A stretch of 64,000 bases of DNA from Streptomyces sp. NBC_01314 (GCF_041435215.1 NZ_CP108394.1:6758001-6822000), one strand, 5' to 3'. Shown: positions 53,033-62,368, counted from the stretch's first letter. A program made the numbers and translations. The notes: generated by a model from the letters alone, not told the origin.

Positions 53033-54301
53033 GTGCGTCGCCGTCTCATCCAGTCCACCCTCGCCGTCGTCCTCGTCGTCATCGCCGTCTTCGGCGTCTC
53101 CCTCGTCATCGTCGAGACCCGCACGATCAGCAACAGCGCCCAGGAACGTGTGGAGTCCGAGGCGGTCCAGCTGACGAGCATCGTGGACAGCCGCATCATC
53201 GGCGACGAGCGGATCACCGCGGAGGTCCTCAGGGACCAGGTCGGCGACGAGCGCTACGCCCGTATCGAGATCCCCGGCCAGACCGCGATCGAGATCGGTG
53301 ACAAGCCCGTCGGCGATGTCATCCGTCACAAGGCCAAGGGCGAGAAGGACGAGGTCGTCACGGTCGAGGAGTCCCGCTCGGCGGTGAGCCGCGAGGTCGG
53401 CCGCACGCTGCTGATCATCGCGGCCGTCGCCCTGCTCGCGGTCATCGCCGCCGTCCTCCTCGCCGTACGCCAGGCCAACCGCCTCGCCTCCCCCCTCACC
53501 GACCTCGCCGAGACCGCCGAGCGGCTCGGCTCCGGCGACCCGCGCCCGCGCCACAAGAGGTACGGAGTCCCGGAGCTGGACCGCGTCGCGGACGTGCTGG
53601 ACGCCTCCGCCGAGCGCATCGGCCGCATGCTGACCGCCGAGCGGCGCCTCGCCGCGGACGCGTCCCACCAGCTGCGTACGCCGCTGACCGCGCTGTCCAT
53701 GCGGCTGGAGGAGATCACCCTCACCGACGACCTCGCCACGGTGAAGGAGGAGGCGCACATCGCGCTCACCCAGGTCGAGCGCCTCACGGACGTCGTGGAA
53801 CGACTCCTCACCAACTCCCGCGACCCCCGCAACGGCTCCGCCGTCTCCTTCGAGCTCGACGAGGTCATCAAGCAGCAGCTGGAGGAGTGGCGGCCGGCCT
53901 ACCGAGGCGAGGGCCGGGCCGTCGTCAGCTCGGGCAAGCGCCATCTCCAGGCCGTGGGCACGCCGGGCGCGGTCGCGCAGGTGCTGGCCGCGCTGATCGA
54001 GAACTCGCTCATGCACGGCGGCGGCACGGTGGCGTTGCGCACGCGCGTCACCGGGAACCAGGCGGTGATCGAGGTCACCGACGAGGGGCCGGGCGTCCCC
54101 GCCGACCTCGGGGCGCGGATCTTCGAGCGGGCGATCAGCGGGCGCAACTCCACGGGCATCGGGCTGGCCGTGGCGCGCGACCTCGCGGAGGCCGACGGGG
54201 GGCGCCTGGAGATGCTCCAGGCGCAGCCGCCGGTCTTCGGGCTGTTCCTGTCCCGCACGCCCGTACGGACGCCGTCCGGCGATGACCGGCCTGTTCGGTA
54301 G
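53033..54301 (+). CDS. Membrane sensor histidine kinase
   Basis: A 422-residue kinase. Membrane helices ~7-28 and ~124-146 bracket a short ~95-residue extracytoplasmic sensor, then a HAMP linker (ANRLASPLTDLAETAERLGSG), the dimerisation histidine H212 in DASHQLRTPLTAL, and the ATPase domain with ENSLMHGGG, DEGPGVP and STGIGLAVARDLAEADGG. GTG at 53033 is preceded by GGAGGG. It should phosphorylate the response regulator upstream; the signal is unknown. Confidence 0.93.
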   Translation: MRRRLIQSTLAVVLVVIAVFGVSLVIVETRTISNSAQERVESEAVQLTSIVDSRIIGDERITAEVLRDQVGDERYARIEIPGQTAIEIGDKPVGDVIRHKAKGEKDEVVTVEESRSAVSREVGRTLLIIAAVALLAVIAAVLLAVRQANRLASPLTDLAETAERLGSGDPRPRHKRYGVPELDRVADVLDASAERIGRMLTAERRLAADASHQLRTPLTALSMRLEEITLTDDLATVKEEAHIALTQVERLTDVVERLLTNSRDPRNGSAVSFELDEVIKQQLEEWRPAYRGEGRAVVSSGKRHLQAVGTPGAVAQVLAALIENSLMHGGGTVALRTRVTGNQAVIEVTDEGPGVPADLGARIFERAISGRNSTGIGLAVARDLAEADGGRLEMLQAQPPVFGLFLSRTPVRTPSGDDRPVR

Positions 54302-54371
54302 CTCGGCGGTTCGGCGGCTCGGGTACGGGTGGCGTTCGCGGGCGCGCCGTAGCTCCGGGGCGCAGGGCGGC

Positions 54372-54451
54372 GACTGCGGGTGGTTCGCGGTTGCTCGCGC
54401 CCACGCGGCGGAGCCGCACATTGATGCAGCCCCGCGCCCCTTGAGGGGCGC
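54372..54451. repeat. Intergenic hairpin-plus-tail element, copy 5, with terminator
   Basis: GCGACTGCGGGTGGTTCGCG at the left, then the hairpin GCGCCCC-TTGA-GGGGCGC (54434-54451), the same stem as at 2630 in inverse order. It lies between the convergent kinase and GtrA genes and should terminate both. A further CGCTGCCCCTCAGCGGCG follows to about 54468, running into the gtrA end. Confidence 0.65.
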
Positions 54452-54457
54452 TGCCCC

Positions 54458-55000
54458 TCAGCGGCGCTTGCCCGTCACCGCCGGCGGCTGGGCGGGCCCC
54501 GCTTCGAGGAACGATTCCGCGCTCGCCACCGCCTCGCGGGCCGGGAGGGCCCGGAACACCCACGTGCGGTACGACCAGAACCGGAAGAGCGTCGCGATGC
54601 CGATGCCGAGGAACTTGAAGATGTTGGACTGCAGAGGGCTGTCCCAGTCGAAGCCGTACGTGGCCACGTAGAGGACGCCGTTCTCGATCACCAGTCCGAC
54701 GGCGCTGAACAGCAGGAAGAGCGACAGCTCCTTCGTACGGCCGCTCTTGTCACGGTCCCGGTACGTGAAGTAGCGGAAGCCGACGTAGTTGAACGCGATG
54801 GCGACGACCGTGGCTATGACGCTGGCCCGGACGACCTGCAGGTCGGTGGTGTGCCGCACGAGGTTGAACACCGCGAGGTTCACCAACAGCCCCACACCGC
54901 CCACCGCGCCGAACTTGGCGACCTCCCGTACGAGCAGGTCGATCCGGCGGCGCAGGGCGCCGTGGGGCTTCGTATCAGGCCCCGAGGTGGTACTTCTCAT
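54458..55000 (-). CDS. GtrA-like membrane protein
   Basis: A 180-residue protein with four membrane helices (about 33-53, 63-83, 98-117, 128-148) and the GtrA/PF04138 pattern FGAVGGVGLLVNLAVFNLV and FNYVGFRYFTYRDR. GtrA proteins help move polyprenyl-linked sugars across the membrane. ATG at 54998-55000, weak GGGGG upstream. It is divergent from purK across 262 bases. Confidence 0.88.
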   Translation of the reverse strand: MRSTTSGPDTKPHGALRRRIDLLVREVAKFGAVGGVGLLVNLAVFNLVRHTTDLQVVRASVIATVVAIAFNYVGFRYFTYRDRDKSGRTKELSLFLLFSAVGLVIENGVLYVATYGFDWDSPLQSNIFKFLGIGIATLFRFWSYRTWVFRALPAREAVASAESFLEAGPAQPPAVTGKRR

Positions 55001-55250
55001 GGTGTGCGGCCCCCGTCGCTCGGTCCGGTCGGTGTCGTGCCGGTGGTCAGCCGGTTGCTGCCCCGTCCGAAATGATCTGTAATGAGTTGATCTTCGGTCG
55101 AAATTCCCTGGTTCAGCCATGCTAACCAGCGCCCCTTGGCAATGCCTGTGCGGAAGCTCACAGCAGGGACACGGGGGAGGTCCTGGGGCGGTCCGGTGGG
55201 GAAAAGGGCGGGGAAATCGGGCACCCGGGAGTGGCCGATTCCATGGCCGA

Positions 55251-55265
55251 TACCCTGGGGGCGTG
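55251..55265 (+). promoter_or_regulatory. -10 box giving a leaderless purK transcript
   Basis: TACCCT at 55251-55256 ends six bases before the purK GTG at 55263. The geometry equals that of the marR start at 11097. Just upstream TGGCCGATTCC and TGGCCGATACC are near-identical direct repeats (about 55232-55255). Confidence 0.4.
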
Positions 55266-56414
55266 ACGTTCCCGGTAGTCGGCATGGTCGGCGGGGGCCA
55301 GCTCGCTCGTATGACACACGAGGCGGGCATCCCGCTCGGCATCAGGTTCAAGCTCCTCAGTGACACCCCTCAGGATTCCGCGGCGCAGGTCGTCGGCGAT
55401 GTCGTCATCGGCGACTACCGCGACCTCGACACGCTGCGTGCGTTCGCGCAGGGCTGCGACGTGATCACCTTCGATCACGAACACGTACCCACCGAGCACC
55501 TACGGGCCCTGGAGGCGGACGGCATCCCCGTGCGCCCGGGGCCGGACGCGCTCCAGCACGCCCAGGACAAGGGTGTGATGCGCGCGAGGCTCGACGCGAT
55601 CGGTGTGCCCTGTCCACGGCACCGCATCGTCGTGGACCCCGACGACGTGGCCGCTTTCGCCGCCGAGGGCGAGGGGTTTCCGGTCATCCTCAAGACGGTC
55701 CGCGGCGGCTACGACGGCAAGGGCGTGTGGGTCGTCCGGTCGGTCGAGGACGCCGCCGAGCCCTTCCGCGCCGGTGTCCCGGTCCTCGCGGAGGAGAAGG
55801 TCGACTTCGTACGGGAGCTGGCCGCCAACGTCGTGCGGTCGCCGCACGGCCAGGCCGTCGCGTACCCGGTCGTGGAGTCGCGGCAGGTGAACGGCGTCTG
55901 CGACACCGTCATCGCGCCCGCCCCCGACCTCGACGCGGCCCTCGCCCTCAAGGCCGAGGAACTGGCCCTCACCATCGCCAAGGAACTGGACGTGACCGGC
56001 CACCTGGCCGTCGAGCTCTTCCAGACCCTCAATGACGACGGGTCTTCTGGTGTCCTCGTCAACGAGCTGGCGATGCGCCCCCACAACTCCGGCCACTGGA
56101 GCCAGGACGGCGCGATCACCTCGCAGTTCGCCAACCACGTACGGGCCGTCCTCGACCTGCCGCTGGGCGACCCGCGCCCGCGCGCCAGGTGGACCGTCAT
56201 GGTCAACGTCCTCGGCGGCGACTACCCCGACATGTACTCCGCGTACCTGCACTGCATGGCCCGCGACCCGCAGCTCAAGATCCACATGTACGGCAAGGAC
56301 GTCAAGCCCGGCCGTAAGGTCGGTCACGTCAACACCTACGGCGACGACCTCGACGACGTGCTGGAGCGCGCCCGTCACGCCGCCGGTTACCTGAGAGGCA
56401 CGATCACCGAATGA
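55263..56414 (+). CDS. purK: N5-carboxyaminoimidazole ribonucleotide synthetase
   Basis: A 383-residue ATP-grasp enzyme that carboxylates AIR with bicarbonate and ATP in purine synthesis. Motifs: [12 protein letters not shown] at the N terminus, [22 protein letters not shown] (ATP loop) and [17 protein letters not shown] at 55263 opens right at the conserved start; a TACCCT box directly upstream suggests a leaderless message. The stop overlaps purE (ATGA). Confidence 0.96.
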   Translation: MTFPVVGMVGGGQLARMTHEAGIPLGIRFKLLSDTPQDSAAQVVGDVVIGDYRDLDTLRAFAQGCDVITFDHEHVPTEHLRALEADGIPVRPGPDALQHAQDKGVMRARLDAIGVPCPRHRIVVDPDDVAAFAAEGEGFPVILKTVRGGYDGKGVWVVRSVEDAAEPFRAGVPVLAEEKVDFVRELAANVVRSPHGQAVAYPVVESRQVNGVCDTVIAPAPDLDAALALKAEELALTIAKELDVTGHLAVELFQTLNDDGSSGVLVNELAMRPHNSGHWSQDGAITSQFANHVRAVLDLPLGDPRPRARWTVMVNVLGGDYPDMYSAYLHCMARDPQLKIHMYGKDVKPGRKVGHVNTYGDDLDDVLERARHAAGYLRGTITE

Positions 56415-56935
56415 GCCCCGTCGTAGGCATTGTCATGGGGTCGGACTCCGACTGGCCCGTCATGGAGGCCGCCGCGCAGGCACTCGACGAGTTCGAGATC
56501 GCGTACGAGGTCGACGTCGTCTCCGCGCACCGGATGCCGCGCGAGATGATCGCGTACGGCGAGGAGGCCGCGGGCCGGGGTCTCAAGGTGATCATCGCGG
56601 GCGCGGGCGGCGCCGCCCATCTGCCCGGCATGCTCGCGTCCGTGACCCCGCTGCCGGTCATCGGCGTGCCCGTGCCGCTGAAGTACCTCGACGGGATGGA
56701 CTCCCTGCTGTCGATCGTGCAGATGCCGGCCGGTGTGCCCGTCGCGACGGTCTCCGTCGCCGGGGCCCGCAACGCCGGTCTGCTGGCCGCGCGCATCCTG
56801 GCCACGCAGGACGAGGAACTCCTCGGCCGTATGCGGGAGTTCCAGCAGGAGCTGAACGACCAGGCCACCGAGAAGGGCAAGCGCCTGCGCACCAAGGTCG
56901 AGGGAGCCGGCAACGGCTTCGGCTTCGGGAAGTAG
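56411..56935 (+). CDS. purE: N5-carboxyaminoimidazole ribonucleotide mutase
   Basis: A 174-residue class I PurE that converts N5-CAIR to CAIR. Seen are [14 protein letters not shown] (phosphate/substrate loop), [10 protein letters not shown] with the catalytic histidine, and [11 protein letters not shown]. Its ATG overlaps the purK stop, the standard purK-purE pairing. It is followed 10 bases later by a dipeptidase gene in the same direction. Confidence 0.96.
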   Translation: MSPVVGIVMGSDSDWPVMEAAAQALDEFEIAYEVDVVSAHRMPREMIAYGEEAAGRGLKVIIAGAGGAAHLPGMLASVTPLPVIGVPVPLKYLDGMDSLLSIVQMPAGVPVATVSVAGARNAGLLAARILATQDEELLGRMREFQQELNDQATEKGKRLRTKVEGAGNGFGFGK

Positions 56936-56945
56936 ACGCGACGCG

Positions 56946-58169
56946 ATGACGGGGATCACGGGGGACACGGGGGACATGGGTATGGCATCGCTGGAGACGG
57001 CCCGGGAACTGCTGCGGGAGTTCCCGGTCGCGGACGGGCACAACGACCTGCCCTGGGCACTGCGCGAGCAGGTCCGCTACGACCTCGACGCGCGGGACAT
57101 CGCCACCGACCAGAGCGCCTTTCTCCACACCGACCTGGCGCGGCTGCGCGCGGGCGGAGTCGGGGCGCAGTTCTGGTCGGTGTACGTCCCCTCGCACGCC
57201 GAGGCACTGCCGGGGGCCGTCCCCGCGACCCTCGAACAGATCGACTGCGTACGGCAGTTGATCGACCGTTACCCCGCCGAGCTGCGGGCCGCGCTGACCG
57301 CCGCCGACATGGAGGCGGCCCGCGCCGAGGGCCGTGTCGCCTCCCTGATGGGGGCCGAGGGCGGCCACTCCATCGACAACAGCCTCGCCACCCTGCGGGC
57401 GCTGTACGCGCTCGGCGTCCGCTACATGACGCTCACCCACAACGACAACATCGCCTGGGCGGACTCCGCGACGGACAAGGCGGCGGCCGGAGGTCTGTCG
57501 GCCTTCGGCCGGGCGGTCGTGCGGGAGATGAACCGCGAGGGCATGCTCGTCGACCTCTCGCACGTGGCGGCGACGACGATGCGCGACGCGCTCGACACGT
57601 CGACGGCCCCGGTGATCTTCTCCCACTCGTCGTCGCGGGCCGTCTGCGACCACCCTCGCAACATCCCGGACGACGTCCTGGAGCGGCTCCCGGCCAACGG
57701 GGGAGTGGCGATGGTGACGTTCGTGCCGAAGTTCGTGCTCCAGGCGGCCGTGGACTGGACGGCCGCCGCCGACGAGAACATGCGGGCCCACGGCCTGCAC
57801 CACCTCGACACCACCCCCGAGGGGATGACGGTCCACCGCGCCTTCGAGGAGCGCAGCCCCCGTCCGGTCGCCACGGTGTCCACGGTCGCGGACCACCTCG
57901 ACCACATGCGCGAGGTCGCCGGCATCGACCACCTCGGCATCGGCGGCGACTACGACGGCACGGCCTTCACCCCGGACGGTCTGGGTGACGTCTCCTGCTA
58001 CCCGAACCTGATCGCCGAGCTCCTCGACCGTGGCTGGTCCCGGCCCGACCTCGCCAAGCTGACCTGGCGGAACGCGGTCCGGGTGCTCGGCGCGGCGGAG
58101 GACGTCGCCCGGGACCTCCGGGCCCGTACGGGCCCGTCCAACGCCAGGCTGGAGCAGCTGGACGGGTGA
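56946..58169 (+). CDS. M19 (renal dipeptidase family) metallodipeptidase
   Basis: A 407-residue binuclear zinc dipeptidase. All ligands are visible: H32 and D34 in DGHNDLPW, bridging E138 in GAEGGHS, H206 in VDLSHVA, H227 in IFSHSSS, and the catalytic D335 in GIGGDYDG. It hydrolyses dipeptides, including L-D types, in the cytoplasm (no signal peptide). The start is uncertain: ATG 56946 lacks a binding site, ATG 56976 or 56982 inside a GGGGGAC-rich repeat are alternatives and would drop 10-12 residues. A degenerate paralogue follows after 156 bases. Confidence 0.92.
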   Translation: MTGITGDTGDMGMASLETARELLREFPVADGHNDLPWALREQVRYDLDARDIATDQSAFLHTDLARLRAGGVGAQFWSVYVPSHAEALPGAVPATLEQIDCVRQLIDRYPAELRAALTAADMEAARAEGRVASLMGAEGGHSIDNSLATLRALYALGVRYMTLTHNDNIAWADSATDKAAAGGLSAFGRAVVREMNREGMLVDLSHVAATTMRDALDTSTAPVIFSHSSSRAVCDHPRNIPDDVLERLPANGGVAMVTFVPKFVLQAAVDWTAAADENMRAHGLHHLDTTPEGMTVHRAFEERSPRPVATVSTVADHLDHMREVAGIDHLGIGGDYDGTAFTPDGLGDVSCYPNLIAELLDRGWSRPDLAKLTWRNAVRVLGAAEDVARDLRARTGPSNARLEQLDG

Positions 58170-58325
58170 CACGGGCCGCTGCCGGACGCCCCCGGGCATC
58201 ACCCGGGTGGCGTACGGCGGCTCCCCCGGCCGTACAACCCGAACGCCCCACCCACCAGGAAGGTGGGCGGCCCCCGTGCCACGGTGACGAGTACTGCGAT
58301 CACCCAACGGCTACGGAGGTTTGCC

Positions 58326-59546
58326 ATGGCAGATCTGCAGGACGAACTGCAAGCCGCCGGGGAGGCCGGCGAACTCGACACGCCTCCCCCCACCACCCGC
58401 ACCCGGCCCGAACCGAAACGCGGCCACCAGCCCCCGGTGGCGGAGCCGATAGCCGCCGACGCCCACGCCCACGCCGACACAGCGAACACCGCCGACGCCT
58501 CCGGGGCGGTCGCGACGGCGGCCGGGACCGCTGAGCCCTCTTCGGAGTTGGCGGAGGCGCATGCCTTCCTTGAGGCGCACCCCGTCGCCGACGGCTACAG
58601 CGGGCTGCCCTGGGTGCTGCGTCAGCTGCCCCGGTACGACCTGGAGCTGGGCGAGGGCGGGATGGACACCGATGTGCCGCGGATGCGCAAGGGTCACATC
58701 GGCGCGCTGTTCTGGTCGCTGCACCTCCCGGAGGGCCCGGCGGGCGAGCGGGCCGTCGACGCCACCCTGGAGCAGCTGGACCTGGTCCGGACGGCCGTCC
58801 ACGCCCACCCCGAGGGCCTGCGGCTCGTGCACAGCGCGGGAGAGACCACCGACGCCCGCAACTGCGGCCGCGTCGCCGTGCTGCTCGGCCCCGCCGGAGC
58901 CCCGGCGATCGGCGACTCCCTCGGCATCCTGCGCGCCCTGCACGCGCTCGGCCTGAAGGCCCTCACCCTCGCCGGCGCGTCCTGGGCGGGCGAGTCCGGG
59001 CTGAGCAGGTTCGGCGAGGAGGTGGTCCGCGAGATGAACCGCATCGGCGTCCTCGCCGACCTCTCCGGCGCCTCCGAGCCGACCGTCCGCCGGGCGCTCG
59101 CCCTCTCCCGCGCCCCGGTCGTGTGCACCCGCTCGGCGGCCGGCGCCCTACGGTCCCACCCCGCCAACCTCCCCGACGACCTCCTCGCCGCGCTGGGCGA
59201 GGCCCGGGGCCTGTGCATGGTGCCGCTCACCGCCGAGCAGACCGGCCCGTCCGTCCGCGACGTCGCCGACCACCTCGACCACGTCCGCGCGATCGCCGGC
59301 CCCGAGTGTGTCGGCCTCTCCGGCACCTACGACTCCGGTGCCGCCCACCCCCAGGACCTCAACGACGCCTCCTGTTACCCCCACCTCGTCGCCGAACTCA
59401 TGCACCGAGGCTGGTCCGAACCCGACCTCGCCCTCCTCACCTGGGGCAACGTCCAACGAGTCCTCCGCACGGCCGACTTCACGGCGCGGGCGGCGCGGGA
59501 CCGCCGAGAGGCCTCGACGGCGAGGATCGCGGAGCTGGACGGATAG
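58326..59546 (+). CDS. Catalytically dead M19 dipeptidase paralogue (pseudoenzyme)
   Basis: A 406-residue protein that keeps the M19 fold and aligns with the upstream dipeptidase throughout, after a ~75-residue Ala/Pro-rich N-terminal extension. Every metal or catalytic residue is replaced: HxD becomes Y91-S-G93, the bridging Glu becomes A190, the two histidines become G248 and R269, and the catalytic Asp becomes T334. Structural segments such as VREMNRIG, HPANLPDDLL and LMHRGWSEPDLALLTWGNV are well kept. ATG at 58326 has GGAGG six bases before it. The frame is intact, so this is a maintained gene rather than a decaying copy, probably regulatory or binding. Confidence 0.85.
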   Translation: MADLQDELQAAGEAGELDTPPPTTRTRPEPKRGHQPPVAEPIAADAHAHADTANTADASGAVATAAGTAEPSSELAEAHAFLEAHPVADGYSGLPWVLRQLPRYDLELGEGGMDTDVPRMRKGHIGALFWSLHLPEGPAGERAVDATLEQLDLVRTAVHAHPEGLRLVHSAGETTDARNCGRVAVLLGPAGAPAIGDSLGILRALHALGLKALTLAGASWAGESGLSRFGEEVVREMNRIGVLADLSGASEPTVRRALALSRAPVVCTRSAAGALRSHPANLPDDLLAALGEARGLCMVPLTAEQTGPSVRDVADHLDHVRAIAGPECVGLSGTYDSGAAHPQDLNDASCYPHLVAELMHRGWSEPDLALLTWGNVQRVLRTADFTARAARDRREASTARIAELDG

Positions 59547-59552
59547 CCCGCC

Positions 59553-59616
59553 GCCCCGTGCCCCTGTTTTCAGGGGCGCGGGGAACTGCGCGAGGAACCA
59601 CGACGGACCCGCAGCC
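59553..59616. repeat. Intergenic hairpin-plus-tail element, copy 6 (terminator)
   Basis: CCCCGTGCCCCTG (59553-59565), loop TTTT, CAGGGGCGCGGGG (59570-59582) with one G-T pair, followed by AACTGCGCGAGGAACCACGA and ACCCGCAGCC. It lies between convergent genes and can terminate both. Confidence 0.7.
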
Positions 59617-59653
59617 GTCGAACACACTCACGCCCCCACCCCCTACGGGGCAC

Positions 59654-60016
59654 TCAGCTCCGGCACAGACAGAACGGATGCCCCGCGGGATCCGCGTACA
59701 CCCGGAAACCGCGCTCACGATCCGCCGCGTCCAGCACCGTCGCCCCGAGCGCCAGCACCGCCTTCTCCGCGGCGTCCATGTCCGCCACGTTCAGATCGAG
59801 ATGGAACTGCTGCGACCGCTCCGCCGAGGGCCACTGAGGCGCCACGAACCCCGGCGCCTCCTGGAAGGCCAGCCGCGCGCCCCCGCCCGGTACCTCCAGG
59901 TCCACCCAGTCCCCCTCCCCGCTGACCTTCCCGCCGATCACCTCGGCGTAGAACCCGGCGAGCGCGGCCGGGTCGGGACAGTCCAGAACGACGACATCCA
60001 GCTTGGCGATGGCCAT
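59654..60016 (-). CDS. VOC (glyoxalase/bleomycin resistance fold) protein
   Basis: A 120-residue single-chain vicinal-oxygen-chelate protein: KLDVVVLDCPDPAALAGFY at the start, FHLDLNVADMDAAEKAVLALG in the second half and a C-terminal VYADPAGHPFCLC. ATG at 60016 with AGGAGAAGG upstream. The canonical glyoxalase I metal ligands cannot all be placed, so it may be a binding or resistance protein. Divergent from a CGNR zinc-finger gene across a cluster of GTTACC-type half sites. Confidence 0.85.
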   Translation of the reverse strand: MAIAKLDVVVLDCPDPAALAGFYAEVIGGKVSGEGDWVDLEVPGGGARLAFQEAPGFVAPQWPSAERSQQFHLDLNVADMDAAEKAVLALGATVLDAADRERGFRVYADPAGHPFCLCRS

Positions 60017-60052
60017 GGCCTTCTCCTTGCTCGTTCCTGCTCGCGTGACTTC

Positions 60053-60113
60053 GGTTACCTATAAAGCAGAGTAACCAGTAACGGTTACCTCATGCATCCC
60101 CATAAGAGGTAAC
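60053..60113. promoter_or_regulatory. Cluster of GTTACC half-sites between VOC and CGNR genes
   Basis: GTTACCT at 60054-60060, GTAACC at 60071-60076, GTTACCT at 60084-60090 and AGGTAAC at 60107-60113 form alternating inverted repeats; GTAACC-AGTAAC-GGTTAC (60071-60088) is a perfect palindrome with six-base arms. They fill the 106-base divergent gap and should control both genes. The CGNR protein itself is the obvious candidate binder. Confidence 0.6.
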
Positions 60114-60122
60114 GTCGGCGGC

Positions 60123-60629
60123 ATGAGTGAGAGAGCGTCCGCCCCCGGCGGCCTGGCCCTCGTCGAGAGCCTGGTGAACACGCTGGACCTGGAGACGGGT
60201 GCCGACGCCCTGGACACTCCGGAAGGCCGTGCCCGACTGGACCTGACGGCCGAGGAGGACATCACGGCCGTACGCGACCTGCGGGAGTCCCTCCGGGTGA
60301 CCCTGCTGGCCCACGCCGGCCACGCACCGCACCGCGCGGTGACCCCGCTCGGCGAGTTCCTGGCCGCCGCACCCCTGATCGTCGAGATCTCCGCCGGGGA
60401 CGGCTCCGCGACCCTGCGCCCCGCCGCCGACCCGGCCCCCCTCGTCTCCCGCGTGGCCGCGGCCGTCGCCGAGGCCCTCGCGGCGGGCACCTGGCAACGC
60501 CTCAAGGCCTGCGAGGCCCCCGACTGCCACTGGGCGTACTACGACCGCAGCCCGGCCGGACGGGGCCGCTGGTGCTCGATGCAGGTGTGCGGAGCCCGCG
60601 CGAAGATGCGCCGCTACCGAGCGAAGTAG
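60123..60629 (+). CDS. CGNR zinc-finger (ABATE domain) regulator
   Basis: A 168-residue protein: an N-terminal ABATE-like ligand domain (LALVESLVNTLDL) and a C-terminal CGNR-type zinc finger, C-x4-C-x15-C-x4-C as in ACEAPDCHWAYYDRSP then GRWCSMQVCGARAKMRRYR. These are putative transcription factors. ATG at 60123; weak binding site. Its stop faces a strong hairpin shared with the convergent UDP-glucose dehydrogenase gene. Its likely operator is the GTTACC cluster upstream. Confidence 0.85.
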   Translation: MSERASAPGGLALVESLVNTLDLETGADALDTPEGRARLDLTAEEDITAVRDLRESLRVTLLAHAGHAPHRAVTPLGEFLAAAPLIVEISAGDGSATLRPAADPAPLVSRVAAAVAEALAAGTWQRLKACEAPDCHWAYYDRSPAGRGRWCSMQVCGARAKMRRYRAK

Positions 60630-60674
60630 GCGCTTCGCTCCCGCCGACCGCCCGAACGGTGGAGAATGTGGGAA

Positions 60675-60715
60675 GACGCCGTTCCGGCCGACTGAGCCTC
60701 GGCCGGAACGGCGTC
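60675..60715. terminator. Bidirectional terminator hairpin
   Basis: A perfect 17-bp stem: 60675-60691 (GACGCCGTTCCGGCCGA) and 60699-60715, loop of seven bases. It lies between the convergent CGNR and UDP-glucose dehydrogenase genes. Confidence 0.75.
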
Positions 60716-60816
60716 ACCCGTTCGCCCCGCGTCCGGCTCGACGGGGACCTGGAGCCACGCCCCGGCCTTGGTTCTACGCGCCCTCCGCCGCCTCATGGCG
60801 CCGGCCGGTGTCGGCC

Positions 60817-62160
60817 CTACGCCGTCGGCCGTCCCATGGCCCGGTACGTCCACCCCGCCCGTCGCCACAGCTCGGGGTCCAGCGCGTTGCGGCCGTCCAG
60901 CACGAGCCGGGTCGAGGCGACCTCGCCCAGCGCCGCCGGGTCCAGCTCGCGGAACTCGCGCCACTCCGTCAGGTGCAGCACTATGTCGGCGTTCCGCACG
61001 GCCGCGATCGCGGAGTCGGCGTATCCGAGCGTCGGGAAGACCCGCCGGGCGTTGTCCATGCCCTTGGGGTCGTAGACGGTGACCTGGCCGCCCTGGAGGT
61101 GGATCTGCCCGGCCACGTTGAGGGCGGGGGAGTCGCGTACGTCGTCGGAGTCGGGCTTGAAGGTGGCGCCGAGCACGGCGACCCGCTTGCCCAGGAAGGA
61201 GCCGCCGCCCAGCGCCTGCCGGGCCAGCTCCACCATCTGACCGCGCTGGCGCATGTTGATGGAGTCGATCTCGCGCAGGAACGTCAGCGCCTGGTCGGCG
61301 CCCAGCTCGCCGGCGCGGGCCATGAACGCCCGGATGTCCTTCGGCAGACAGCCGCCACCGAACCCGATGCCGGCGCGCAGGAACTTCCTGCCGATCCGGT
61401 CGTCGTGCCCGATGGCCTCCGCCAGCTTGGCGACATCGCCCCCGGCGGCCTCGCACACCTCGGCCATGGCGTTGATGAAGGAGATCTTGGTGGCGAGGAA
61501 GGAGTTCGCGGCGGTCTTCACCAGCTCGGCGGTGGGGAAGTCGGTGACGACCAACGGGGAGCCCTCGGTCATCGGCGTCAGGTACACCTCGCGCAGCAGC
61601 TTCTCGGCCTTCTCGCTCCGTACGCCCACCACGATCCGGTCCGGGTGGAGCGTGTCGTTCACGGCGAAGCCCTCGCGCAGGAACTCCGGGTTCCAGGCCA
61701 GCTCGGCGTCCGCCCCTGCGGGCGCGTGCTCGGCGAGATAGGCGGCGAGCCGGTCGGCGGACCCGACCGGCACGGTCGATTTGCCGACGACGAGGGCGGG
61801 GCCCGTCAGATGCGGGGCGAGCGAGGCGAAGGCCGCGTCGACGTACGACATGTCGCAGGCGTACTCGCCGTGCCGCTGCGGGGTGTTCACACAGATGAAG
61901 TGGATGTCGCCGAAGGCCGCGACCTCGGCGTAGTCGGTCGTGAAGCGCAGCCGCCCGCTGGACCCCTCGATCCCGGCGACGTGCTTGCGCAGCAGCTCCT
62001 CCAGGCCCGGCTCGTACATCGGGACCTCGCCCCGCCGGAGCATGTCGATCTTCTCTTCGACGACGTCGAGCCCGAGCACCTCGAACCCCAGTTCGGCCAT
62101 GGCCGCGGCGTGTGTCGCGCCGAGATAGCCGGTGCCGATCACGGTGATCTTGAGGGCCAT
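60817..62160 (-). CDS. UDP-glucose 6-dehydrogenase
   Basis: A 447-residue enzyme that oxidises UDP-glucose to UDP-glucuronate with two NAD. Rossmann motif VIGTGYLGATHA at 8-19, VGKSTVPVGSA near 125, WNPEFLREG, catalytic-site lysine K225 in FLATKISF and nucleophile C271 in GFGGGCLPKD; NAD/UDP-binding C-terminal domain with GATFKPDSDDVRDSP. ATG at 62160 has AGGAGCACCC upstream. UDP-mannuronate-type dehydrogenases are related, but the C-terminal motif fits the glucose enzyme. Supplies uronic acid for wall or capsular polymers. Confidence 0.93.
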   Translation of the reverse strand: MALKITVIGTGYLGATHAAAMAELGFEVLGLDVVEEKIDMLRRGEVPMYEPGLEELLRKHVAGIEGSSGRLRFTTDYAEVAAFGDIHFICVNTPQRHGEYACDMSYVDAAFASLAPHLTGPALVVGKSTVPVGSADRLAAYLAEHAPAGADAELAWNPEFLREGFAVNDTLHPDRIVVGVRSEKAEKLLREVYLTPMTEGSPLVVTDFPTAELVKTAANSFLATKISFINAMAEVCEAAGGDVAKLAEAIGHDDRIGRKFLRAGIGFGGGCLPKDIRAFMARAGELGADQALTFLREIDSINMRQRGQMVELARQALGGGSFLGKRVAVLGATFKPDSDDVRDSPALNVAGQIHLQGGQVTVYDPKGMDNARRVFPTLGYADSAIAAVRNADIVLHLTEWREFRELDPAALGEVASTRLVLDGRNALDPELWRRAGWTYRAMGRPTA

Positions 62161-62330
62161 GGGTGCTCCTGATGTCCGGCCGTGGGGTGTCACACGCGCT
62201 CTGGTCCTGTGCGCTGCACGAGCATAGTCGGGGCGTGTCCGGGCCCTTCACCGGGCAGATTCCGACGGGGACGGGCGGCCTGTCGTCAAACTCACGTATC
62301 ACTCGCGTGGGCGGACCTCTAAAATTTGAG

Positions 62331-62347
62331 TTACTTAACGGTAGTTA
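62331..62347 (+). promoter_or_regulatory. AT-rich operator-like site before the acyl-CoA dehydrogenase
   Basis: TTACTTAACGGTAGTTA is an imperfect palindrome about 22 bases before the TTG start, inside a short AT-rich patch (TAAAATTTGAG just upstream). It resembles sites bound by TetR-type regulators of acyl-CoA metabolism. Confidence 0.35.
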
Positions 62348-62368
62348 GCGTCAGGAGCGTGAGAGACC

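Noticed and set aside
58230..58275. Terminator between the two M19 genes
   Set aside because: CCCACC/GGTGGG forms only a short stem with extra mismatches; not convincing as a terminator.
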